From: Haliclystus octoradiatus
Taxonomy: Eukaryota; Cnidaria; Staurozoa; Stauromedusae; Haliclystidae
Length of the DNA: 64,000 nt
Assembly (NCBI GenBank): GCA_916610825.1
Contig: OU744448.1
Coordinates: 6,372,650 to 6,436,649 of the forward strand
Direction of reading: 5' to 3'
The first letter of the stretch is position 1. Each line of letters starts with the position of its first letter. Shown here piece by piece: positions 12,912 to 21,267 of this stretch. A program made the translations under genes and the position numbers. Below the pieces are notes generated by a model, which was not told where the DNA came from, did no database searches, and saw nothing but the letters and a program-made list of their open reading frames with translations.

Positions 12912-12983
12912 CCTCGTTTGAAAATCATTTCATTTCATTACAATTTGACATACGGTATAGCAGTTGAGTTGTTTTTTTGCATA

Positions 12984-13790
12984 ATGGCTTCAATGAATGA
13001 TTTGGAATATGCAAGGAATCCATATCCTGAGGTATTTGATTTTAAAGACCGTGACACCGATGTACATAAGAGAAGCTATGTTGAACGAAAGGTTACATCA
13101 GAGTCTGCACGTAAGCGATTGAAATTGGATATAGAAGAGCCAAGGAATACGTCAGTTGGGCTAGAATCCATGAGCAAAGCAGATTTATTAAAAAACCAAC
13201 TTCATTGTGTGAGTCTTGGAAGAAATGCAGTCATGTATAGGTTACCAGAAGATGGTAGTTTTATACCGGGTATGGTTATTCGAGACACTGGAGAGACATT
13301 ATCGAAAGCATTTGGTGTAAAAAGCAGACCTATGATGAAAAGCTTATTCTTTGCGGCGTTGGCATTAATTCTCGTGAAGCAGAAAAAGCTATTACGTCAA
13401 GCAAAGTATGGGAACATAAAGAATGTTGTTACATTTTGCCAGCAACTGAAGGAACAAGGCTACTTGGACAATATTATTGTAGATGACGGACCGGTGAATG
13501 AGCAGTGTAAAACGAAAATGGTTCGTCTGTACTCCTACGGTGAAAATGGGGAAGTAACGACGCAACTAACGGTGGAATTACACAACTACGAAGCTTATTC
13601 TAAATTCTCGTTAAGAAATAAAACGGTTAACGGTACAACTATAACGGGTGTGAATTTATACCCAAGCGAACTTGTTAAAGCAATGAGACATTTGAATGGA
13701 CAATTTGATTTTGTAACTAAAGAGTTATCTATGACCTTGAATGCTTCTACGGTGAATCATGTATGTACAGATAATGACAATTGGTTTTGA
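12984..13790 (+). CDS. Polinton terminal gene, left; uncharacterised 268-aa protein
   Basis: I do not recognise the family. I chose the ATG at 12984 because the frame further upstream opens only with a TTG at 12918, seven bases after the TATA box and so probably before the transcription start. The N-terminus is charged (a KRLKLD stretch could be a nuclear signal). A hydrophobic run near residues 120-133 (SLFFAALALILV) is followed by a lysine-rich helix. The C-terminal third looks like beta strands ending in a helix (NLYPSELVKAMRHL). The first eight codons come from the inverted repeat and are shared, apart from one residue, with the gene at the other end. A poly(A) signal AATAAA lies at 13847-13852. 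No breaks seen. Confidence 0.75.
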   Translation: MASMNDLEYARNPYPEVFDFKDRDTDVHKRSYVERKVTSESARKRLKLDIEEPRNTSVGLESMSKADLLKNQLHCVSLGRNAVMYRLPEDGSFIPGMVIRDTGETLSKAFGVKSRPMMKSLFFAALALILVKQKKLLRQAKYGNIKNVVTFCQQLKEQGYLDNIIVDDGPVNEQCKTKMVRLYSYGENGEVTTQLTVELHNYEAYSKFSLRNKTVNGTTITGVNLYPSELVKAMRHLNGQFDFVTKELSMTLNASTVNHVCTDNDNWF

Positions 13791-13852
13791 CTGTTAAATG
13801 TTAGTTTGAAATGTAAATCGATTTTTTTTGTATTGTTTATATTCTCAATAAA

Positions 13853-14202
13853 ATATCGCGTGAGACAATTTATGAAATTTCTCAGTCTGAGCAACTATTG
13901 TGTCATCTGTCAATCATCATCACAGCTATTTAGTTTACACTTTAAGTGTTGACCGCTGTGTCTATATAGGATGTCATCATTATCGGAAGTGTCTCGATAG
14001 TACCTTGCCCGACATCTAAGAATAGATCAACGAATGTTTAAACCCCCCTCTCATGATAAATTACTATAGAATGCGAGAGACACGAGAAAGAAAACTTATA
14101 TTTATTTTTATACATGTATTTTAATGTGTTGTCTTACTGTTTCAACAGTATTATACAACATATACTATATTACATGTTTTTTATATATATTTTTTATTAC
14201 AT
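13853..14202. other. Gap between converging Polinton genes
   Basis: Between the left terminal gene and the minus-strand spliced gene. It holds the 3' ends of both; a TTTATT on the plus strand near 14193 is the likely poly(A) signal for the minus-strand gene. I see no gene in it. Confidence 0.5.
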
Positions 14203-14980
14203 TTACACACGGAGGATGGCCTCAATGGCGTCAATGCCATCAACGGCTGTTCTTCTCTTTCTACACATCGACTGATCTGATGAATCTATGGTTCCACTGA
14301 AAAGTAAAACAGAACAGCAATAATTAGTTTAACAAACATTAACGCTATTTAACACACGAACCCTAACCCCCCAATGTACTCATCATCATCATCATCATCA
14401 TCATCATTTATTCAGAACTCATTCGCTATGATAACAACTTACATCATTATTTCAATTATTGAACTCAATGACTATGATAGCAACTTACATCATGATTTCA
14501 AGGATTGCTTTGACAGCAACTGCCTTCTTGTTCAAGTCTGCGAGTAAAGTAATAATATGACATCAATCTACCTTTTTTTATTATTCCTATAGTTACAAAA
14601 TGGTGAATCGCCAACTTACGGAAATGCCCTGCCATCAGGGTTTGACGGACTGCGCGAAGCAGCCCGCCCCAAAGATGAAACCATCTTTTGTGGTTTTCTA
14701 GATTTTTCCAACTTAAAAATAAAAAGAGAATGTCATCATTAGAAATAAATTCATATGAAAAACCTATCGCTAGTTCATTTGAGATTCAAATTTGAAAACT
14801 CACGCGTTTGCCGCTTCCATTGATACATATGCGGCTAGCCTACGTAGATAGTATAGAGATAGTTTCAAACATTCATTCATGTACTCAATAGAGATACTCA
14901 GTAAAATTGATGTAATATACTTACAATTCATAAATTTCACTCTCATGGAGGAATTCCACACGATGGTGGAATATATCCAT
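14203..14980 (-). CDS. Five-exon small Polinton gene, 108 aa, function unknown
   Basis: Short exons, none long enough to stand out as an open frame. In transcript order: 14925-14980, 14804-14839, 14620-14711, 14489-14537 and 14203-14296. Every junction has GT and AG, the phases agree, and the lengths sum to 327 bp including the stop. A TATA box (15017-15025, read on the minus strand) precedes the ATG by about 40 bp, and AATAAA follows the stop at once. The predicted protein has a mixed-charge N-terminus, a tryptophan-rich middle (RWFHLWGGLLR) and a C-terminal part with a basic CRKRRT motif. I do not recognise a family. The intron between exons 4 and 5 contains a TCA microsatellite (14381-14407). 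The weak point is that short exons can be assembled by chance, although five in one frame with matching promoter and poly(A) signals is unlikely. Confidence 0.62.
14381..14407. repeat. (TCA)n microsatellite
   Basis: About nine units of TCA/ATC, inside the last intron of the five-exon gene. Confidence 0.9.
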
Positions 14981-15016
14981 GATGAGTTGAAAAGGATTAA
15001 TATGAGAGGTGCACGT

Positions 15017-15025
15017 CTTTTATAC
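15017..15025 (-). promoter_or_regulatory. TATA box of the five-exon gene
   Basis: Reads GTATAAAAG on the minus strand, 37 bp before the ATG at 14980. It is the same core as the box in the inverted repeats. Confidence 0.65.
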
Positions 15026-15596
15026 TCCTATAGCTGATCACGAGGTATAGAAACTTCTTTTGACTCTAGAACGTAGTGATCTTCTTAATATAGACTGCTG
15101 ATTGGCTACATTGAAACATAACTGTGTCAGTCTACTTTGGACTCCCACATTTTAATGATTCGTAGATTACTGATTGGTCAATGAAATGATCGTACGTTAT
15201 TCTACTGGGGGAGGCACCCCGTATAGATGGGAATTCATACCCAATTATCTTAATGTCATTCGTTCAAGTGATGCAATGAAACAAAGGTTTTTACCGACTA
15301 CATGTATATAGAGTGACCACCGAGTCTGCCCGCTGTAGACAGGCTGCCTCGCAATGATGAGAAGCGTCGCGTATTGATGCTTCGCAAAGTGAACCTTGAC
15401 ACGTTTCAGATTTATGTCATCAATCGCATGGAAGTAAGACAGACTTTATAACAAACTCGCCTCAAAGAGAAAGCATAAAAAGACAATCAGGTAAGACTCA
15501 TATCAATGTATTCAACTAAGTTATATTCTATTTACAAAAATTCATACTGATGAATCATACAGTTTGTTTTAACAGAAGCTATTTCGTGCAACTTGA
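15026..15596. other. Gap upstream of the five-exon gene
   Basis: No supported gene. On the plus strand an open segment of about 40 codons runs from 15316 to 15450 (contains RRVLMLRKVNLD) and ends at TAA, with a possible donor GTAAGA at 15433. It lacks an upstream ATG and a partner exon, so I do not call it. Confidence 0.4.
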
Positions 15597-16142
15597 TTAG
15601 ATAAAATTTAACAGACTTCGAACTGTTTGTCTAATAAAGTACTTTTGATCCTGTAATCGAGTCCTCTGATAGTCAGGAAATTTATGTTCTATGAAACTTT
15701 TTACAACATTTTCATTGTAATCCTGATCTTGTAAGGAGAAATCCGTTAAAATGTCGGCCATTGTTCGCTGTCTTGTCAATCCATACGCAAAGTATATTGC
15801 AAATTGTCCACACGCCACGGAAGTGTTGCTTTGAAGTTGTATTCCATCAATACAGTGTAATGAGGTACCCAAGGTCTCCAATTTCTCAGTCATGTTATAA
15901 TAACTAGGTGGTCGACCAAAGGAGTCTACAAAATTAACATGCCCACGCCGATTGGTGTGGACTAAAAGTCAGTGGGCCCCTATCAAATTGCTAGGTTCTG
16001 TGTTTACAACAATGACCATGTCACGAATGTTTGAGTCAGGTGTTAATGTTTGAAAATAATCCATGGCCAAGACATCTATATACCCATGTTTTTTTATTTG
16101 ATCATCTGCATGGAGAATGTCCCTCAAACTTTGTGTATCCAT
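15597..16142 (-). pseudogene. Adenain-type cysteine protease (PRO), one internal stop
   Basis: Polinton maturation protease of the adenovirus C5 type, expected to cleave capsid precursors. The start is ATG at 16142, since the frame's earlier opening at 16163 is TTG. The first part ends in a GAH motif, where the catalytic histidine of the family lies. The next codon, 15969-15971, is TGA at the place where the family normally has tryptophan. Downstream the same frame continues with the conserved NFVDSFG segment and then SVACGQFAIYFAYGL, which carries the presumed catalytic cysteine. Nothing else is disturbed: the frame is unbroken from the stop to 15597. The stop removes the cysteine, so the gene should be inactive unless the stop is read through. 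It starts 17 bp after the capsid gene ends. Confidence 0.82.
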
Positions 16143-16159
16143 AATGATAAATGCTTCCT

Positions 16160-17470
16160 TCAAAAATCTGTCAAAACGTGTCTAGATTTATCCACAGAAA
16201 TACACGAATCAAATTCTGCGTACATTAACAATGTCACCGTCTGCGGTAGTGGTGTTCCAAACGAGAGAGCGATGCGTAAATCACCAGTGCGTTTAGGCTC
16301 CGTATGTCCAGTAACACTTGCAGTCGGCGCCAAATGAAAACCATAAATGCAATAGCCATTCTTATACTCAGAAGGTAATATATCAATACTTTCATCAATG
16401 TAGGATTTAGACATTGATTGAAATAGAGAATGATAGCCATCAGCAATTTCATCTTTTCCGTAATTCAGTTGCAGTGGTTTTGCCGGGCATGATTTTCCAT
16501 TAACAATGCAGGCCAAACTGGTCAAATCAAAGTTCTTGAAATTAAACGGATTTGTATTTGCTGTGCCAGAGAAACTCACATTGTCAACCAAAGCAATGAA
16601 TACTCGGGTGGGTAGGGTGCCTGTGATGCAGTGATTCAAGGTTTGATGAGATACCAAAGCAGAGAGAGTGAAATTTTTAACCAAAATTCTATCAATTGGA
16701 TACAAAGCCGGTTGGGTCGCCAGTTGCTTCTGTACGGTGAGAAAATGAGCGTCCGTCAGTGTGACACGTTTTACTTTGAAGACAGCACTCAAAAGTTTAA
16801 TCTTGTAATTGACTCCCACGTCAGGAGAGATTAATGCGAAAGCGTCCTTACTTCGATGTAAAATCAATTTAAGAGGAAGGGCGTTTAACAATAGTCTATT
16901 ACAGGCGAATAAATCCGCATGAATTCTGCCTTGCAGCGAGACCACTTTACCCCGTTCAGTTTGTGATTGGCGTTCATTGAACCCTACATTAGGACCATTA
17001 GGTTCGGAATTTTCCATATGACCACTTGTATCCTTCGTCATCATTTGTGTATACAATTGAGTTTTTCTTGCATCGGAACCATAGTTTAACAAACTCTCCA
17101 GTAGACATCGATACGGATAAGTGGGCATGGAGCTTGAGATGACGCGGCCATCCAGCTGAATATCCGTCTGACAAAAGATGGACGATAAAGCATTGTTCAC
17201 TAACGCCACTTTGGCGTCAATATTAATAGGTGTTCCATCTTCGTTGGTAATGCGTAATTTTATATGTAAGGAGCTGCGAGCCTAATCTATTAGTCTTTCA
17301 GTGGAATCAGATAGGACAAACTCAATTGATCCTCCTGCAGTGAGTGAATTTGACGGGTAAACATCCTCGTATTGACTACTTTCAATGACAGACTGTACAA
17401 AAGGAGGTGCAAACAAATCCGTTTCAGATAAACTACAACTAGCTTCGTTAAATTGCGGGTGGGTCATCAT
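16160..17470 (-). pseudogene. Polinton major capsid protein (PY), one internal stop
   Basis: Double jelly-roll major capsid protein, judged by its size (about 436 codons), its place between PX and protease, and its opening (AGGSIEFVLSDSTERLID), which resembles the G-PIEF...IDL start of other Polinton capsids. Start ATG 17470 or 17467. A TAG at 17282-17284 interrupts the frame after about 62 residues. The frame goes on without shift (ARSSLHIKLRI, then NEDGTPI) and stays open for 374 codons to 16160. One base change in a leucine codon would explain it. No protein downstream of the stop would be expected except by reinitiation at a later ATG such as 17209. Confidence 0.8.
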
Positions 17471-17476
17471 CAATGT

Positions 17477-17860
17477 TTAACTAAAAATATCTTTACTTTG
17501 TCGTTTTCTAATAGGTTTCTTGCCAACTCTGCCACGACCTATCTGCTTGCTGATCACACCTCGACTGGCCTTGGTAATCCCACTATCGTCTCGTTTAAGT
17601 CTTTTTGAAGGGTAGGTAATCACGTCATCCAACATGGTATGTAATCCTTCCTTACCACGCTTCTTTAAAGCCGTTTTGAACGCCACTCCATTCCCATAAT
17701 CTTTTAACACATTGCTACCTGTCGCGAGAGCTCGTTTTCCAACGCTTGTCACTCCCTTTTTTAGCATAGGGGTGAGACTTGAAACAACACCTTTGAATAG
17801 ATTACCGAGACCAAACCCACCACGCTGACGAATTGGGTAAGCTGCAAAATGAGTCCTCAT
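17477..17860 (-). CDS. PX-like Polinton core/membrane-lytic protein, 127 aa
   Basis: A very basic protein that I match to Polinton PX, related by its glycine-rich start and amphipathic helix to adenovirus core and pVI-like proteins. After MRTHFAAYPIRQRGG comes GLGNLFKGVVSSLTPMLKKG (amphipathic), then a conserved-looking block ending KKRGKEGL, and a lysine/arginine-rich tail suited to DNA binding. I chose ATG 17860 rather than 17908 because it falls right after the stop of the upstream gene and gives the typical PX N-terminus. It ends six bases before the capsid ATG. Confidence 0.75.
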   Translation of the reverse strand: MRTHFAAYPIRQRGGFGLGNLFKGVVSSLTPMLKKGVTSVGKRALATGSNVLKDYGNGVAFKTALKKRGKEGLHTMLDDVITYPSKRLKRDDSGITKASRGVISKQIGRGRVGKKPIRKRQSKDIFS

Positions 17861-17862
17861 TT

Positions 17863-18681
17863 TCAATAACGTACCGGTGTTCTGCGAAATAGTAACTGTA
17901 CTGAACACTGTCCATCGAGGAATGCCAACTTTTCATTGAAACTTGTAGTTAAATAGATTCCTATGGTGTGGACATGATCTTGACTGACAGGTTTGAATTG
18001 TAAAATGGGAAATTGCATATGATAAAAATCACCATGTTGTCCATTCAAGGGGACAACTCGTAACAACGGTGCAGTCAAATCGCCCACATGTTGATGTTTG
18101 ACAATGTCCGAGTGTACATGAATAGCTTGAAATCGACGTTGTGGTGAGGCTAGAATAGTGCTGGTATTATTTTCTTGGTGACGTCCCTCTATAGGATTGC
18201 TGTGTGCCGTCTGATGATGGATGACTTTATCAACCGGAAAACCCATAATAGCCCCTATATCGGAGTTGCCAAAATGCAATGAACACTGTACCGGAACGTT
18301 AACCCAGACCTTTCCAGATGGTTTGCTGTATTCCATTTCAAAGGCAGGCATAGAACTGACATCACCCACGGTTGTCTTTTGAACAAGAGCGGTCTTTTGT
18401 AAGGCTGTAATTAATTCATTGATGCTTGCATAATAACCAGGTTCCAAGTGTATAGGGTAAATATGTTTGGCACTTTTCAATATTATCACATTTTTCATAG
18501 ATCGCACATTATACCAAGACTGTCGAAAGCTAATTTCAGTTACAGCACATTGCCAGTGCCCCATTTGCAGATTTAACGGTGAGGGTAACTTGACTTGAAA
18601 ATTGGAAGCTGTATTATCCGGATGTAAGTCTAAACTACTAGAGCTAGTTAACACCACGTGGAGTGATGATTCGTTCATCAT
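17863..18681 (-). CDS. Minor capsid (penton-like) protein, 272 aa
   Basis: Predicted single jelly-roll vertex protein of the Polinton particle. The N-terminal region (TSSSSLDLHPDNTASNFQVK, then LNLQMGHWQCAVTEISF) is the recognisable Polinton minor-capsid signature: a short strand, the N..SNF motif, and a W-containing strand. The length is usual for the family and the frame is open. Its ATGATG start overlaps the TGA stop of the integrase by four bases, and PX starts two bases after its own stop. No TATA box is visible upstream, so it probably depends on an upstream promoter or a polycistronic transcript. Confidence 0.8.
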   Translation of the reverse strand: MMNESSLHVVLTSSSSLDLHPDNTASNFQVKLPSPLNLQMGHWQCAVTEISFRQSWYNVRSMKNVIILKSAKHIYPIHLEPGYYASINELITALQKTALVQKTTVGDVSSMPAFEMEYSKPSGKVWVNVPVQCSLHFGNSDIGAIMGFPVDKVIHHQTAHSNPIEGRHQENNTSTILASPQRRFQAIHVHSDIVKHQHVGDLTAPLLRVVPLNGQHGDFYHMQFPILQFKPVSQDHVHTIGIYLTTSFNEKLAFLDGQCSVQLLFRRTPVRY

Positions 18682-19769
18682 GTTGTAATAACGTCACTTG
18701 CAGGCACCCAGGAGTCAAATGAGGAACTATAGCCAGACCAACGGACAAAGTAGTGTAGAATGTTATTGATTCTCTTTTTTTTCAATACGCGCTCGACCCT
18801 CGTTGTTTCAGACTGTGACACGGACTGAAGTTCTTCTTCGTAGAATGTGCCTGTTATAGGCTCATTTTGCAGATCCTCTAAACGATAGACGGTGACCTTC
18901 CCCTTTAGTACATTTTTCACTTTGAAAATCTCTTCAGTCCAACGCGCTAGATAGCCCTTCATGAATACCGTTCGATTATGACTAATGCGAACTGTATCTC
19001 CCACATTGTGCTTCGGTTTGGCAGTTTTCTGCTTCTTACCGGTGTCATACATATTCATCCATGCCAAGCCCTGTGTACCAACGTTAACATCAATAGGTCG
19101 CATTTTGATTGATCGGTGATAACCACGATTGTATCTTGACACCAGTTGCGGGAGAACGTCAATGTAGGTTCTGGTATTCTTATACGTGAAGTAGGCAAAC
19201 ATGATCTTTTTCAATGTTCGATTAACGCGTTCAACAATGGTCGCTTTTCGTTCACTATTAGTAGAAAACATTTTGATGTTTTTCTCCGCCAGCAATCGTT
19301 GAAAGGTGCGATTGTAAAATTCTGTGCCTTTGTCCACTTGAATAGTTTTCGGTTGACGACCAGACTGCAGTATTGTTTTGAAAGCTTTTGTCAACTCCGC
19401 CCCTGTTTTTGTTTTTAGCGGTATTACAAATAAGAATTTGGATAAAGAATCGATGCAAGTGAGTAAGTATTTGTAATTACGATTAACTTTGGCCAACTTG
19501 GGTAGAAAAACCAAATCGAGTGACCATTGCTGGTCAATTCCATGAACCAAGACTTGTCTAGTTTTGAAGTTAATTCTTGCTGGTCTATGACGCGTATAGG
19601 TTAGTTGTTCTTTTAGCCATTCTTGAACCTCTGAGCGTTTGACATCAGGCAATTGCTGTTTCACTTTCGAATAGAGAGGCTGTAAGCCTGAAAATGACAC
19701 TGGACTGTCTAGAGAATAATAGAGTGATTTCAGTGTCTTATCCAGTTCCGTTCTATCATTTCGAGTCAT
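18678..19769 (-). CDS. Polinton retrovirus-like integrase with C-terminal chromodomain, 363 aa
   Basis: DDE integrase that joins the element's ends to target DNA and makes the 6-bp staggered cut. Start ATG 19769; the frame upstream opens only with TTG. Visible catalytic residues: D85 in WSLDLVF, D146 in IQVDKGTEF and E180 in VERVNRTLK, spaced as in retroviral integrases. An SH3-like region follows (GDTVRISHNR..., FMKGYLARWTEEIFKV). A chromodomain lies at about residues 311-360, with aromatic-cage candidates in HYFVRWSGY and WVPASDV. All intact. A chromodomain suggests tethering to methylated histone tails. A 59-codon frame (19783-19959) precedes it in another frame. Confidence 0.92.
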   Translation of the reverse strand: MTRNDRTELDKTLKSLYYSLDSPVSFSGLQPLYSKVKQQLPDVKRSEVQEWLKEQLTYTRHRPARINFKTRQVLVHGIDQQWSLDLVFLPKLAKVNRNYKYLLTCIDSLSKFLFVIPLKTKTGAELTKAFKTILQSGRQPKTIQVDKGTEFYNRTFQRLLAEKNIKMFSTNSERKATIVERVNRTLKKIMFAYFTYKNTRTYIDVLPQLVSRYNRGYHRSIKMRPIDVNVGTQGLAWMNMYDTGKKQKTAKPKHNVGDTVRISHNRTVFMKGYLARWTEEIFKVKNVLKGKVTVYRLEDLQNEPITGTFYEEELQSVSQSETTRVERVLKKKRINNILHYFVRWSGYSSSFDSWVPASDVITT

Positions 19770-19782
19770 TATCACTGACGAG

Positions 19783-19959
19783 TTAGACCGATGTCTCACC
19801 GGTGACTGACTGACTAGCAATGCTATCTGTCCTCTGTAAGGCGTCTGTTTCAGCAGGGGGTCCGTCAACTTCAGTCTTTGTAAAGTCAACTTCTGAACTA
19901 CAACAAATCAAGACACAACGAACACGTTTGAATATATCTTTAGCGTCCAAATTAAAAGA
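19783..19959 (-). CDS. Possible short leader ORF before the integrase
   Basis: An ATG-initiated frame (MSFNLDAKDIFKRV...) ending 13 bp before the integrase ATG. A TATA-like GTATATTA near 20020 would place it first on the message. It could be a uORF, a real small protein, or an integrase 5' exon whose junction I cannot see. No homology recognised. Confidence 0.3.
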   Translation of the reverse strand, partial: SFNLDAKDIFKRVRCVLICCSSEVDFTKTEVDGPPAETDALQRTDSIASQSVTGETSV

Positions 19960-20039
19960 CATGTTTACTATCCAAAGCATTCAATGAACTAACTAGGTTT
20001 ACAGGTTTACCGCTATCTAATATACGTACATAACACGGA

Positions 20040-20843
20040 CTAAAATGAATAATTTTTAGTGGAAGATAACCACGTTTTGTTTTTTGCTTTAAGCGGTGTA
20101 CTAGTTCCCAATAGCGGAGATAATCTTCGTTGTGATTTTTCAGCTCTTCTCATCATTTTTGGTTTACTTTGAGACTTTTTGTAGGTGCGAATTGTTTCCA
20201 ACTGTGTGGGATTCTTCACCCATTGCATCGGCACATTCAATTGAGCCAACATCTTTGAGAATAGCGCTGTGTGAACACCAGGTAAGATACCATCCTTTCC
20301 TTTACGTACCCGAAACGTGTCATTGATTAGATCGCTAATGTTAGATCCTTCAATGACTTTGTTTCTGAATACTAATTCACCCTTGTCATTATAACCACTA
20401 ATAGCAGGATTAGTTTTAATCATTTCAAGTAGCATTTTTGCTTGTGGTTTCATTGTTTTTGGTAGCAGAGAAAGTGTTCTTTGTTCTACTGCATCTTGAT
20501 TTGCTTCTACAGGTGACGAGGTACTTGAATTCACGGGCATGTCATTTTGCAATTCTGATGACGGCTTGGCAATGACTTGCAACTTTTTCGGTTTTAGCAC
20601 ATTTTCACGACGCTTTTGAAACTCTGCCAACTCATTAGTAAACCTTCTAACTTTCTCACTATCCGGAATATCATTTCGAGTTAACATCCCATCCATTTCC
20701 TGTTCCGCTTTGACCATGGCTGCCTTCTCGGGTTGTAATGTGCTGTTTACTGTAGGAATTGATGACTGATTACCGCTATCCAATTGATTCATCAACCGTT
20801 CATAAACATCTGGTGTTAAAACCACATGTTTTCTAAACGCCAT
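20040..20843 (-). CDS. Conserved Polinton protein of unknown function, 267 aa
   Basis: Start ATG 20843; an earlier TTG at 20870 opens the frame but is a poor start. The N-terminal third is charged and helical, the middle is low-complexity (SSTSSPVE), and the C-terminal part has a conserved-looking domain: LLPKTMKPQAKMLLEMI, then GYNDKGELVFRNKVIEGSNI, SDLINDTFR, and PGVHTALFSKMLAQLNVP. I recall this LP..L...GEL...G..I.DLI pattern from other Polintons and related viruses, but I cannot give it a function. The basic C-terminal tail suggests nucleic-acid or particle contact. It is 23 bp from the gene upstream. Confidence 0.7.
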   Translation of the reverse strand: MAFRKHVVLTPDVYERLMNQLDSGNQSSIPTVNSTLQPEKAAMVKAEQEMDGMLTRNDIPDSEKVRRFTNELAEFQKRRENVLKPKKLQVIAKPSSELQNDMPVNSSTSSPVEANQDAVEQRTLSLLPKTMKPQAKMLLEMIKTNPAISGYNDKGELVFRNKVIEGSNISDLINDTFRVRKGKDGILPGVHTALFSKMLAQLNVPMQWVKNPTQLETIRTYKKSQSKPKMMRRAEKSQRRLSPLLGTSTPLKAKNKTWLSSTKNYSF

Positions 20844-20866
20844 TGTTAGGGACGAGATTGCAAGTC

Positions 20867-21181
20867 TCAAAATATACTTGCTAGTAGATCCCCTATCTCA
20901 GAGCCTATACCCCCACCTCGTTGATTGACTAATATTGCTCGTCGACTTTTCACTGTTCGTTTGGGTTGTATCAGTTTTCGCAAAACTGTCTTTTTAGAAG
21001 CCAACTTTCGTTTCAATTTTGCCGAGATGGGAACACGCCCCTTTAAAACGTTCACGACAATTTCGCAGATGGAGTGAATCAAATCAGGCTTTGCTGTTTT
21101 CAATATATTAGCCTGATCCGAACACTTGCAATCTTTCAGAGCTTTCAATAGCGGTAAATTACGTTTTAGACGGTTAGTCAT
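20867..21181 (-). CDS. Small basic Polinton protein, 104 aa
   Basis: ATG at 21181, with a TATA box about 58 bp upstream. Motifs in order: NLPLLKALK, a cysteine pair (CKCS), AKPDLIHSICEIVVNVLKG, a lysine-rich LKRKLASKKTVLRKL, and the tail LVNQRGGG. This layout (LK.L......K..LI..ICE...NVL.G, basic stretch, ...QRGG) is widespread in Polintons and adintovirus-like elements, with no assigned role that I know. The QRGG tail resembles an adenain-type cleavage site, so a capsid or core role is possible. Confidence 0.75.
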   Translation of the reverse strand: MTNRLKRNLPLLKALKDCKCSDQANILKTAKPDLIHSICEIVVNVLKGRVPISAKLKRKLASKKTVLRKLIQPKRTVKSRRAILVNQRGGGIGSEIGDLLASIF

Positions 21182-21238
21182 TCTTCCGTTGTCATTGACT
21201 GTCGATAAGCAACTGACTCAATGGTTTAAAATGGTTAA

Positions 21239-21247
21239 CCTTTTATA
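21239..21247 (-). promoter_or_regulatory. TATA box before the small basic protein gene
   Basis: TATAAAAGG on the minus strand, 58 bp before ATG 21181. It falls in the short gap after the ATPase stop, showing that this junction has its own promoter, unlike the integrase-capsid junctions. Confidence 0.6.
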
Positions 21248-21267
21248 TTTTCAGAGACGTTGACTAA

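Larger units (their letters stand above)
12631..13008 (+). repeat. Polinton left terminal inverted repeat, 378 bp
   Basis: Matches the reverse complement of 29001-29410 with one A/G difference near the inner end and one missing 32-bp unit. It contains an array of CGCAACGATCCGG repeats (about 12670-12850), a TATA box (12904-12911), and the start codon plus first codons of the adjacent gene. Confidence 0.93.

Noticed and set aside
12918-12983. Longer N-terminus for both Polinton terminal proteins
   Set aside because: It needs a TTG start that lies only seven bases after the TATA box, before any likely transcription start. The ATG at 12984 (and 29025) is used instead.
15316-15450. Short plus-strand coding-like segment in the Polinton
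   Set aside because: It reads like protein for about 40 codons, but it has no upstream ATG and no joining exon.
19770-19889. 40-residue N-terminal extension of the integrase
   Set aside because: The extension opens with TTG and lacks conserved features; the first ATG is at 19769.
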